NCBI RefSeq assembly: GCF_018736065.1
Contig: NZ_CP076129.1
Location: 1,377,501 to 1,441,500, forward strand
From: Flammeovirga kamogawensis
GTDB lineage: Bacteria; Bacteroidota; Bacteroidia; Cytophagales; Flammeovirgaceae
DNA length: 64,000 nt
Direction of reading: 5' to 3'
The notes under the pieces are model-generated. The model was not told where the DNA came from. It made no database searches and saw nothing but the letters and a program-made list of their open reading frames with translations. Positions 55,703 to 64,000 of this stretch are shown piece by piece; the stretch's first letter is position 1, and every line of letters starts with the position of its first letter. A program made the position numbers and the translations under genes.

Positions 55703-58700
55703 ATGAAAAGAACGATTACTTTAATATCACTACTTTTGATTAGTATCCTAAACTATGGAGCAAACATATCTAGTGATCCCGCAAAATCTGTATTTATAGG
55801 TACAACAGAATATGCTACAATCTCAGCAGCTATTACAGCAGCTACAAATGGAGATGTAATTGATATTCATGGAGTGCATACTGAGTCTATTAATATCACT
55901 AAGAATATTACTATTCAAGGTGATAATCCTTTAGAAGATATAATTCAAGCTGCTGAAACAAAAGGAGTAGCATCAAGTAGAGTGGTTACAATTCAAGGTT
56001 CTGGAAATGATGTAACTCTTTCGAACTTAACTATTCGTCATGGTGTTGCTACTGCCGTTGGTGGAGGTGTTTTTATTGAAAATGCCAATGTAGAAGTAGC
56101 CTTATCAAATGTAATAGTATCGGATAATTCAACAAATAAAAATGGTGGAGGTATTGCAGCCATAGGCTCTATCGTAACCATTGATAATAGTGTAATAGAA
56201 AATAATGCTACTACATTAATGGGTGGTGGTATTTATGCTGCACCTAAAACAGCATCTACAGTAGATGCTTCTGTAAAAATCACGAACAGTTTAATTGACA
56301 ATAATTCTTCAACGAGTAATGCAGGTGGCATTTTTGTAGATGGTTCTGTAGATGCAACACATTATTTGGCTGTTGAGTTAGAAAATACAACAGTTTCTAA
56401 TAATTCATCCTCTGCAAAGGGTGGTGCATTTTTTGGTAAGAATATTAATCATTCAGTTGATGGAGTTTCAAATGTAGCGGTATTATTTAATCATGCAACT
56501 ATTGCATATAACACTGCTTCAACATCTAATAGTGGTATCTACTTTTATTCTGGAGGAGAGTTTGTCGATTTTACATTAACCAACTCCATCATTTCGTTAA
56601 ATGATACGGATACAGACAATGACCTTGCATTTGCAAAATCGAACCCTGTTTTAGTAAAGAACAACGTACTTGGTTTAGTATCAGATTTACCTGCAGATGC
56701 AGAGAATACATTATCAAGTCAATTTTCTGATGAAATTGATCTAGCTACGGGCTTATCAGATAACGGAACTATTGTAAAAGGGTATGCTTTAGGGAGCAGT
56801 AGTGTAGCAATTGATTTAGCAGTTGGAAGTACTGTTTCAACAGATGCAATAGGAATAGCAAGAGGAGATGACCCTGATGCAGGAGCATTAGAAAGAGAAG
56901 TAATACCTTTCGATCCAATCAATACGGTATTTATTGGTACAACACAATATTACACAATCACAGAAGCTTTAACTGCAGCGGTAAATGGTGATGTGATTGA
57001 TATCAATGGTGTACATACAGAATCTATAAGCATAGATAAAAATGTAACAATTCAAGGAGATAATCCTTTAGAAGATATAATTCAAGCAGCCGAAACAAAA
57101 GGTACTGCAACTGATAGAGTAGTGAAAATTTCAGGATCTGGTAATGAAGTAACACTGGCTAATTTAACTGTTCGACATGGTGTTGGAACTGGTGTTGGTG
57201 GAGGTGTTTTTATTGAGAATGCCAAAACAGGAATTTCTATAGAAAACGTTATTGTATCTGATAACACAAGTCCTACAATGGGTGGAGGTATTGCTGCTTT
57301 GGGTTCAATAGTAATGATAGATAATAGTGTTGTAGAAAATAATACAGCAACAACACATGGAGGAGGTATTTATTCTGCTCCTAAATTAAACTCAACTGTA
57401 GATGGGAATGTAAAAATTACGAACAGCTTAATTGCAAATAACACAGCAACAAACAATGCAGGAGGTATTTTTGTAGATGGTTCTACAGATGCAACGCACT
57501 ACTTATTGCTTGAAGCTGAAAACACTACAATTTCTAATAATACAGCATCGGGTAACGGAGGAGCTTTTTTTGGTAAGAATAAGGATCATGATGTTGATGG
57601 AGTTTCTAATGTGGCTATTACATTTAACCACGTTACAATAGCATACAATTCGGCAACATCTAATAGTGGAGTTTATTTCTATACAGGAGGAGAGTTTGTT
57701 GATTTTACTTTAACAAATTCGATCATTTCTTTAAACGATACTGATACAGACAATGACTTAGCATTTGCAAAAGCGAACCCTGTTTTAGTAAAGAACAACG
57801 TACTTGGTTTAGTATCAGGTTTACCAGCAGATGCAGAGAATACATTATCAAGTCAATTTGCAGATGAAATTGATTTATCTACAGAATTTGTGGATAATGG
57901 AGGTATCGTAAAAACATATTCAATTGGTAGTTTAGGAAGTGCAATTGATTTCGCCTCAGATAGTGAATTAGCAACTGACGCTTTAGGTTTACCAAGAGAT
58001 GAAAAACCAGATGCAGGAGCATTTGAAGGAGAAAGTATTCCTTTCGATCCAATCAATACGGTATTTATTGGTACAACACAATATTACACAATCACAGAAG
58101 CTTTAACTGCAGCGGTAAATGGTGATGTGATTGATATCAATGGTGTACATACAGAATCTATAAGCATAGATAAAAATGTAACAATTCAAGGAGATAATCC
58201 TTTAGAAGATATAATTCAAGCAGCCGAAACAAAAGGTACTGCAACTGATAGAGTAGTGAAAATTTCAGGCTCAGGCAACGAAGTAACACTGGCTAATTTA
58301 ACTGTTCGACATGGTGTTGGAACTGGTGTTGGTGGAGGTGTTTTTATTGAGAATGCCAAAACAGGAATTTCTATAGAAAACGTTATTGTATCTGATAATA
58401 CAAGTTCTACAATGGGTGGAGGTATTGCCGCTTTGGGTTCAATAGTAATGATAGATAATAGTGTTGTAGAAAATAATACAGCAACAACACATGGAGGAGG
58501 TATTTATTCTGCTCCTAAATTAAACTCAACTGTAGATGGAAATGTAAAAATTACGAACAGCTTAATTGCAAATAACACAGCAACAAACAATGCAGGAGGT
58601 ATTTTTGTAGATGGTTCTACAGATGCAACGCACTACTTATTGCTTGAAGCTGAAAACACTACAATTTCTAATAATACAGCATCAGGTAACGGAGGAGCCT

Positions 58701-61700
58701 TTTTTGGTAAGAATAAGGATCATGATGTTGATGGAGTTTCTAATGTGGCTATTACATTTAACCACGTTACAATAGCATACAATTCGGCAACATCTAATAG
58801 TGGAGTTTATTTCTATACAGGAGGAGAGTTTGTTGATTTTACTTTAACCAACTCCATCATTTCTTTAAACGATACTGATACAGACAATGATTTAGCATTT
58901 GCAAAAGCGAACCCTGTTTTAGTAAAGAACAATGTACTTGGTTTAGTATCAGGTTTACCAGCAGGCGCAGAGAATACATTATCAAATCAATTTGCTGATG
59001 AAATTGATTTATCTACAGAATTTGTGGATAATGGAGGCATCGTAAAAACATATTCAATTGGTAGTTTAGGAAGTGCAATTGATTTCGCCTCAGATAGTGA
59101 ATTAGCAACTGACGCTTTAGGTTTACCAAGAGATGAAAAACCAGATGCAGGAGCATTTGAAGGAGAAAGCATTCCTTTCGATCCAATCAATACGGTATTT
59201 ATTGGTGATAAGCAATTTTATACAATTACAAGTGCATTAGCTTCTGCTGTTAACGGTGATGTAATTGATATAAATGGTGTACATACTGAATCATTTAGTA
59301 TCACAAAAAATGTAACAATTCAAGGAGATAATCCTTTAGAAGATATAATTCAAGCAGCCGAAACTAAAGGTACTGCAACTGATAGAGTAGTAAAAATTTC
59401 AGGATCTGGTAATGAAGTAACACTGGCTAATTTAACTGTTCGACATGGTGTAGCGACTGGTGTTGGAGGAGGTGTTTTTATAGAAAATGCAAACAATCTA
59501 ATTACATTCTCAAATAGCATATTTACAGATAACACTTCAACTACAAATGGTGCAGGAGTAGGTATTGCAGGTTCTATTGTAAAATTTGTTGATTGTACTT
59601 TCGAAAATAATGAAGCAACATCTAGTGGTGGAGGTATTTATATTTTCCCCAAATTAAATTCAACGGTAGATGCTGATGTTGAGTTTTCAAGATGTTTGAT
59701 AGCTAATAATAGTGGAATTAATGGTGCCGGATTATTTATTGATGGTACAGTAGATGATACACATAAAGTTGATGTATTTATAGAGAATACAACGATTGCT
59801 TTAAATTCAGCTTCTGGAAATGGAGGAGGAGTTTTCTTAAAGGGAAAACACTATACTGCTACGGAAGTAAATAATGTATCTATAGAGCTTAATCATGTTA
59901 CAATAGCACAAAATGATGCAGAAAAGTCAAATAAAGGACTGTATGCTTATGTTGGGAAAGTACCAGATACAGATACAAATTTTGCGGGGGTGAATATCTC
60001 GATTAATAACTCTTTAGTATCGTTAAATGGAGAAACAACAGAAAATGATATTTCTTTTGGAAGTATGGTGGCAACATCTGTTAAAAACAATGTTTTTGGT
60101 AAAGTAAATGCCTTACCAGAAATTCAAGAAAATACATTAGTTGGAAAGATAAGCGTTTCTGTAGTAGCAAATGAACTTACAGATGAAGGAGGTAAGGTTA
60201 AAGTATTGGTAATTAATGGGGCAAGCGAAGCAATTAACCATGCAGATATCACTACTGCCTCTTCAGTAGATGCAACAAATAAATCTCGTGATGAAAACCC
60301 TGATGCAGGCGCCTTTGAAGGAGACGCTGATGATGTAACACCTCCACCAGTAGATCCTGATGCACCAATTGTTTGGTTGGGAACACTATCAGGAGATTGG
60401 ACAATTGCAGCAAATTGGGAAGGCAATAAAGTACCAGAAAGTACTCAAAATGTATTTATTTCTGCTGATGCGGTCAATATTCTAACAATTGATAATTCTA
60501 ACTTCACAGTAAATAATTTAGAAATTGAAAATATTGCAACAGTTTTTGTTGAGAATGATTATGCATTAATCGTAAAAGGTGATTTAACAGGAGTTGGTAA
60601 TGGTAAAGTTTTTGTAAAATATGGCGGTAGTTTAATTACACATGGTAATGTAACTGGTTGGAACCATAAGTTTACCACTCAAGATAGTTTTGGGTCTGAT
60701 GAATATAAATTAGTTGGTTCAACAGGTATAAAGACTTCAGTTGATACTGCAAAAGCAATTGTACAAATCTATGACCCTTCTTTAGGAAATTCAGAATGGT
60801 TAGATAACTTTTACAATGTTGAAGGCAGTGAAGTACATGTAATGGAGCAAGGAAAGGGGTATTTAAAAAATGATTTAAACATTACCTTCTCCGGAACACC
60901 AAATACAGGTAGAATTGAAGTGCCATTAATAGCTGATGGAATAGATTTAATTGCTAATCCTTACCCTGCTGCAATTTCATTCGATAACTTTATTGAGGGG
61001 AATGATAATGTGGGTGCAGTTTATATGTTACACCAATCATCATTAAATGATTCTATGCAGGATGAGTACACAACGGTTTCTAGATTAGGAGCAACAACTC
61101 CAAATGGATACAATTGGGAAGGGTATATTCGTCATTCAGAAGGTTTCTTTGTTGAAACACTTGGAATAAATGAAAAGGCATTCTTTGAAACTGAAATGAC
61201 AATTGAAAATATCCGTTCTTTCCGTTTAAATTATACGCCTTTGAACGCAACTTTTGAGACAATTAAACTTGCTTTAACTAATGATAATGGGGTTCAAAAT
61301 CAAGTAATTATCGGATTCTCAGACCAGGGGTCTAATGCATATGATTACAGTTTAGACGCTTATAAAAAAGACGGTTTAAATGGTGTGAAAATTTATTCTA
61401 AAATTGATGAAGGTGAGTTGGCAATTAACTGCTTGCCAATTTTTGAACAGTCAATATCATTACCTTTATACATTTCTGTAGATGCACAAGGGGAATACAA
61501 TATTAGAATACCTCAACTTACAAATATGGAAAAATACAATATTGGTATTGAGGATGTGCAAACTGGTAAAATAAAAGTAATGGAGAAAGAAGATGCGTTT
61601 TCTTTCATATCAGATGTAACAACAGATGAGCACAGATTGAATTTAATTTTATCTACAGAAGAAATTATTACCTCAATCGATGATCAGTTGAATGAAGGTG

Positions 61701-61909
61701 TTATAACTATTAAACCTGATGGTATTTTCTTCTTAAATAAAGCATTCAATACTACAGTTCAGGTAACAGTTTTAGATGTGGTAGGAAATGTATTATTACA
61801 ACAATCTATTACTGAAACACATGTTCCTTACGGTTTTGAAAAGAATAAAGTCTATATCGTGAAAGTAGCTTCTGAGAACGGAGTAGTTACTAAAAAAGTA
61901 ATGTTTTAA
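55703..61909 (+). CDS. Giant exported repeat protein (four beta-helix / choice-of-anchor Q-like units) with T9SS-like tail
   Basis: After a signal peptide (1-19), four units of about 378-379 residues occur in a row (starting near residues 24, 403, 781 and 1159). Each opens with 'VFIGTTEY.TIS.A...A.NGDVIDI.GVHTES', continues with parallel beta-helix-like strands ('NVIVSDNT', 'GGGIYA', 'NSLIDNNSSTSNAGGIF', 'NSIISLNDTDTDND'), and ends 'RDEKPDAGAFEGE', the pattern of choice-of-anchor Q domains. The exact 1134-bp period between units 2, 3 and 4 shows recent tandem duplication. After residue ~1555 come a beta-helix-like region with 'GDWTIAANWEGNKVP', a further beta-rich part, and a C-terminal tail ('DDQLNEGVITIKPDGIFF') of T9SS type. 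It probably binds or modifies polysaccharide at the surface; no catalytic residues are assigned. 2068 residues. Confidence 0.8.
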   Translation: MKRTITLISLLLISILNYGANISSDPAKSVFIGTTEYATISAAITAATNGDVIDIHGVHTESINITKNITIQGDNPLEDIIQAAETKGVASSRVVTIQGSGNDVTLSNLTIRHGVATAVGGGVFIENANVEVALSNVIVSDNSTNKNGGGIAAIGSIVTIDNSVIENNATTLMGGGIYAAPKTASTVDASVKITNSLIDNNSSTSNAGGIFVDGSVDATHYLAVELENTTVSNNSSSAKGGAFFGKNINHSVDGVSNVAVLFNHATIAYNTASTSNSGIYFYSGGEFVDFTLTNSIISLNDTDTDNDLAFAKSNPVLVKNNVLGLVSDLPADAENTLSSQFSDEIDLATGLSDNGTIVKGYALGSSSVAIDLAVGSTVSTDAIGIARGDDPDAGALEREVIPFDPINTVFIGTTQYYTITEALTAAVNGDVIDINGVHTESISIDKNVTIQGDNPLEDIIQAAETKGTATDRVVKISGSGNEVTLANLTVRHGVGTGVGGGVFIENAKTGISIENVIVSDNTSPTMGGGIAALGSIVMIDNSVVENNTATTHGGGIYSAPKLNSTVDGNVKITNSLIANNTATNNAGGIFVDGSTDATHYLLLEAENTTISNNTASGNGGAFFGKNKDHDVDGVSNVAITFNHVTIAYNSATSNSGVYFYTGGEFVDFTLTNSIISLNDTDTDNDLAFAKANPVLVKNNVLGLVSGLPADAENTLSSQFADEIDLSTEFVDNGGIVKTYSIGSLGSAIDFASDSELATDALGLPRDEKPDAGAFEGESIPFDPINTVFIGTTQYYTITEALTAAVNGDVIDINGVHTESISIDKNVTIQGDNPLEDIIQAAETKGTATDRVVKISGSGNEVTLANLTVRHGVGTGVGGGVFIENAKTGISIENVIVSDNTSSTMGGGIAALGSIVMIDNSVVENNTATTHGGGIYSAPKLNSTVDGNVKITNSLIANNTATNNAGGIFVDGSTDATHYLLLEAENTTISNNTASGNGGAFFGKNKDHDVDGVSNVAITFNHVTIAYNSATSNSGVYFYTGGEFVDFTLTNSIISLNDTDTDNDLAFAKANPVLVKNNVLGLVSGLPAGAENTLSNQFADEIDLSTEFVDNGGIVKTYSIGSLGSAIDFASDSELATDALGLPRDEKPDAGAFEGESIPFDPINTVFIGDKQFYTITSALASAVNGDVIDINGVHTESFSITKNVTIQGDNPLEDIIQAAETKGTATDRVVKISGSGNEVTLANLTVRHGVATGVGGGVFIENANNLITFSNSIFTDNTSTTNGAGVGIAGSIVKFVDCTFENNEATSSGGGIYIFPKLNSTVDADVEFSRCLIANNSGINGAGLFIDGTVDDTHKVDVFIENTTIALNSASGNGGGVFLKGKHYTATEVNNVSIELNHVTIAQNDAEKSNKGLYAYVGKVPDTDTNFAGVNISINNSLVSLNGETTENDISFGSMVATSVKNNVFGKVNALPEIQENTLVGKISVSVVANELTDEGGKVKVLVINGASEAINHADITTASSVDATNKSRDENPDAGAFEGDADDVTPPPVDPDAPIVWLGTLSGDWTIAANWEGNKVPESTQNVFISADAVNILTIDNSNFTVNNLEIENIATVFVENDYALIVKGDLTGVGNGKVFVKYGGSLITHGNVTGWNHKFTTQDSFGSDEYKLVGSTGIKTSVDTAKAIVQIYDPSLGNSEWLDNFYNVEGSEVHVMEQGKGYLKNDLNITFSGTPNTGRIEVPLIADGIDLIANPYPAAISFDNFIEGNDNVGAVYMLHQSSLNDSMQDEYTTVSRLGATTPNGYNWEGYIRHSEGFFVETLGINEKAFFETEMTIENIRSFRLNYTPLNATFETIKLALTNDNGVQNQVIIGFSDQGSNAYDYSLDAYKKDGLNGVKIYSKIDEGELAINCLPIFEQSISLPLYISVDAQGEYNIRIPQLTNMEKYNIGIEDVQTGKIKVMEKEDAFSFISDVTTDEHRLNLILSTEEIITSIDDQLNEGVITIKPDGIFFLNKAFNTTVQVTVLDVVGNVLLQQSITETHVPYGFEKNKVYIVKVASENGVVTKKVMF
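56906..59173 (+). repeat. Tandem 1134-bp repeat, two near-identical copies inside the giant gene
   Basis: The segment starting 'cctttcgatccaatcaatac' recurs at 56906, 58040 and 59174, an exact 1134-bp spacing (378 codons). Copies 56906-58039 and 58040-59173 are almost identical by eye, with scattered single-base differences (for example aagtcctac against aagttctac). The unit from 59174 diverges after the first ~40 bp but keeps the plan; the first unit (from about 55775) is clearly older. Confidence 0.9.
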
Positions 61910-62268
61910 ACTAATCTAAGACAAACATTAGAGAGTAGTTAAACTACTTTAAACAGCTCATTTCCTTTTTGGTAATGAGCTGTTTTTTTATGAAGTATTT
62001 CATACTTGTAAACCAATTAAATTAGATGCAATTTGACCTAATGCGACTATCTACTAATTTTTACCCTCAATAATCGAAAGTGGGCTTTAAATAGGTTTAA
62101 TGTAGCTTTTATGGTAAAAAATAGAACCAAAAAGGTTGAAGATATGACCTAAAACTTCATCAATAAAAGTGTACTATTTACATATCGAAAAAAAAATTTC
62201 TCCTTTGTAAAGACAGAAACGATAAGTATTTCTTATTCATTTTTATTGTATAGTAATTCACATTCACT
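61910..62268. other. Intergenic region with terminator
   Basis: After the terminator at 61951 I see no gene. The stretch 62000-62250 is A+T-rich, with a site near 62053-62075 sharing 'AATTTTTA' with the motif discussed for 44071. Confidence 0.35.
61951..61990 (+). terminator. Terminator after the giant repeat gene
   Basis: Perfect 12-bp stem (61951-61962 with 61974-61985, aaacagctcatt) and a T run. Confidence 0.85.
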
Positions 62269-63777
62269 ATGAAAAAAATTAGTAACCAACTTTTAAAAAA
62301 TTATAAACAAATAGTTCTTTTCCTCACCTTACTTTTAATTGCACATTCACCAAAGGTATCAGCAAATAATATTACGATAGAAAATGCTAGTATTGTTTCT
62401 CAAAATACAGGCGAGGGTACAGCAATGATAGGTTTTGATATAAAGTGGAGTAACTCTTGGCGAGTAAGTTTTGGACCTTCGAATTGGGATGCAGCATGGG
62501 TGTTTATCAAATACAGAGTTAATGATGGAGATTGGCAACATGCTAGTCTAAGTTATGTAGATGGCACTGGAGCTAATGATGGACATATTGTACCTACAGG
62601 AGCAGAAATAAATTCAAAAGCAGATCATCTAGATATAGAAAGTTATTCTCATGGTGTATTTATTTATGCAAATTCTAATCTATCTCAATCTACAGATAAT
62701 GCAAATTATACGGGCGCTCAATTAAAGTGGGAGTACGATTATGATGGAGTGCTTAGTTCAGATAATATTGATATTAAAATTTTTGCCATTGAAATGGTAT
62801 ATGTACCCGAAGGTAATTATATGTTAGGGGCACAGAAGACAGGATTAGAACAAAAATACATAAGAAATACAGCTTCTGATGATCCTATAACTATTACTAA
62901 TGAAGGAGCACTAGATTTTGCTATTGCTGATGATCCAGATGATGGTGTTTCAAAAACAGATTATTCTCTTGCTGCTAGTTTTCCTAAGGGATATAACTCG
63001 TATTATATGATGAAGTACGAGATTACTCAGCAACAATTTGTTGATTATTTGAATACAATACCTACAACAGAAATTAATAATAAATCAAGAATTGGAGTTC
63101 AGACAACATATAGGTTTGGTTTATCAAAATCTAGTAACATAGTTTCATCAATTTACCCTTATTTACCAATGAACTTTATGAAATGGGAAGATTTAGCAAA
63201 TTACCTAGATTGGGCTGCATTAAGACCTATGACAGAACTTGAGTTTGAAAAAGCTGCCCGCGGTTCAGATAGTTACAATATTGCAGGGCAATATGCATGG
63301 GGAATTTCGACAATTGTAACAGATGTTTATACCTATTCGAATGCAGATGCAGAAGATGAAGGAATTGCAACAAACTATGGTGATGGACAAGGAAATGCTA
63401 TTTGTCTAACCACTTCTTCTAGTTACCCAGTAAGAGTTGGGATTTTTTCTGCAAACGCGGATTGTAGCAGTAGAGCAGAAGCTGGTTCTTCCTATTACGG
63501 AATAATGGAATTATCAGGTAATGTAACTGAATTTGTAATAAATGCAGCAGATGCAACAGGAGCTCTTTTTGATGGGACACATGGTAATGGAGAGTTCGAT
63601 GGGTTTAATAACTTTGATGTTTCTAGTTGGCCATCAGATTCTAATGGTATTGGTAAAAAAGGAGGCTCATTCGGTGATGTAGCAAATAGATTGTTGGTAT
63701 CAGATAGAGGGTTAATGACAGTAACCTTAGTAAGAAACCAAAAATTTGGTGGTAGAGGAGTAAGAACTGCACCTTAA
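62269..63777 (+). CDS. Exported SUMF1-like (FGE-sulfatase fold) protein lacking FGE cysteines
   Basis: A signal peptide (~1-32, ending 'SPKVSA') is followed by a ~140-residue beta-sandwich-like region. From ~175 comes a SUMF1/FGE-sulfatase domain: 'MVYVPEGNYMLGA', 'YYMMKYEITQQQFVDYLN', 'PMNFMKWEDLANYLDWAALRPMTELEFEKAARG', 'GIMELSGNVTEFV' and the final 'GKKGGSFGD...GGRGVRTAP'. In catalytic FGE the last part carries two cysteines ('GGSYMC..SYC') and a 'GFRCA' end; here they are replaced by 'GGSFGDVANR' and 'GGRGVRTAP'. It is therefore probably not the sulfatase-maturing enzyme but a binding or structural relative, common in exported Bacteroidota proteins. Confidence 0.75.
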   Translation: MKKISNQLLKNYKQIVLFLTLLLIAHSPKVSANNITIENASIVSQNTGEGTAMIGFDIKWSNSWRVSFGPSNWDAAWVFIKYRVNDGDWQHASLSYVDGTGANDGHIVPTGAEINSKADHLDIESYSHGVFIYANSNLSQSTDNANYTGAQLKWEYDYDGVLSSDNIDIKIFAIEMVYVPEGNYMLGAQKTGLEQKYIRNTASDDPITITNEGALDFAIADDPDDGVSKTDYSLAASFPKGYNSYYMMKYEITQQQFVDYLNTIPTTEINNKSRIGVQTTYRFGLSKSSNIVSSIYPYLPMNFMKWEDLANYLDWAALRPMTELEFEKAARGSDSYNIAGQYAWGISTIVTDVYTYSNADAEDEGIATNYGDGQGNAICLTTSSSYPVRVGIFSANADCSSRAEAGSSYYGIMELSGNVTEFVINAADATGALFDGTHGNGEFDGFNNFDVSSWPSDSNGIGKKGGSFGDVANRLLVSDRGLMTVTLVRNQKFGGRGVRTAP

Positions 63778-63788
63778 AAAATGATGTT

Positions 63789-64000
63789 ATGAAAAATATA
63801 ATTCTTTCACTATGGTTTTTCTTTCTTACAGGTTTATCAAATAATTATGCACAAGATATTTTTAGAGGAGGTATAAAAGCAGGGGATGTAAAATTAGCAT
63901 TTAATTTTACTAATAATTTAATTTATAATGGAGGTATTGGTGCAGGTGTTTCTTATACTTCTTTATCAGTAGGTGCTTCTGAAACATACTTTATTGGAGG
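63789..64000 (+). CDS. Start of an exported protein (cut by the window edge)
   Basis: The ATG at 63789 opens a frame that runs to the edge of the window without a stop: a signal peptide ('MKNIILSLWFFFLTGLSNNYAQ') then 'DIFRGGIKAGDVKLAFNFTNN' and Gly/Ser-rich beta-like sequence. It starts 11 bases after the stop of the SUMF1-like gene, so the two are probably one operon. Only the first ~70 residues are visible; the family cannot be told. Confidence 0.6.
   Translation, partial: MKNIILSLWFFFLTGLSNNYAQDIFRGGIKAGDVKLAFNFTNNLIYNGGIGAGVSYTSLSVGASETYFIG

Noticed and set aside
55775-60310. Repeats considered as a CRISPR array
   Set aside because: The units are about 1134 bp, coding, in one frame, without short direct repeats and unique spacers, and no cas genes are in the window.
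56719-60426. Several minus-strand open frames in the giant repeat gene
   Set aside because: They recur in each repeat unit because the coding sequence repeats, and are antisense shadows of the large gene.
62269-63777. Annotating the SUMF1-like protein as the sulfatase-maturing enzyme
   Set aside because: The cysteines required for catalysis in FGE are not present in the relevant blocks, and the protein is exported.

Overview
The window looks like a chromosomal segment of a marine Bacteroidota, most likely a Flammeovirga-like member of the Cytophagales. It is A+T-rich, uses TAnnTTTG-type promoters, and encodes SusC/SusD, a hybrid two-component regulator, several S1 sulfatases, type IX secretion (T9SS) C-terminal tails and a ketosphinganine-reductase-like SDR. 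The genus is an inference from this gene set, not a database result.

Layout. 1-1130 is the end of an rRNA operon (3' part of 23S, then 5S, then a strong terminator). 1200-25100 is mostly housekeeping and small cell-envelope genes: a small membrane protein with a GNAT acetyltransferase, a divergent DprA-like protein, secreted and beta-barrel proteins, an O-acetylhomoserine sulfhydrylase, a membrane protein of the phage-holin IV superfamily, a class-C-type serine hydrolase, two 'outer-membrane barrel + lipoprotein' gene pairs, a lone [2Fe-2S] protein, a tandem YtfJ-like pair, an L-cysteine desulfidase-family protein, a short-chain dehydrogenase, a DUF3500 lipoprotein, a succinate-semialdehyde-type dehydrogenase, an IS30-type HTH protein without a nuclease domain, and an alpha/beta hydrolase.

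25460-63777 is a sulfated-polysaccharide utilisation locus. It holds a GH2 enzyme, six S1 sulfatases (all with the C-x-P/A-S/A/T-R type maturation motif), a hybrid two-component regulator, and an apparent operon at 44178-55391 encoding two related putative clan GH-A hydrolases, a small carbohydrate-binding-like protein, SusC, SusD and a sulfatase. It ends with a 2068-residue repeat protein of beta-helix/choice-of-anchor type and a secreted SUMF1-like protein without the FGE cysteines. A decayed proline iminopeptidase lies between two of the sulfatases.

How it may work: surface or secreted enzymes (some with T9SS tails) would cut and desulfate an algal or other sulfated glycan, SusC/D would import oligosaccharides, periplasmic sulfatases and the GH2 exo-enzyme would finish them, and the hybrid regulator would sense a product. 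The substrate cannot be fixed from the sequence. The most novel part is the pair of putative hydrolases sharing NWEGDW and GEYG motifs, which I cannot assign to a named GH family.
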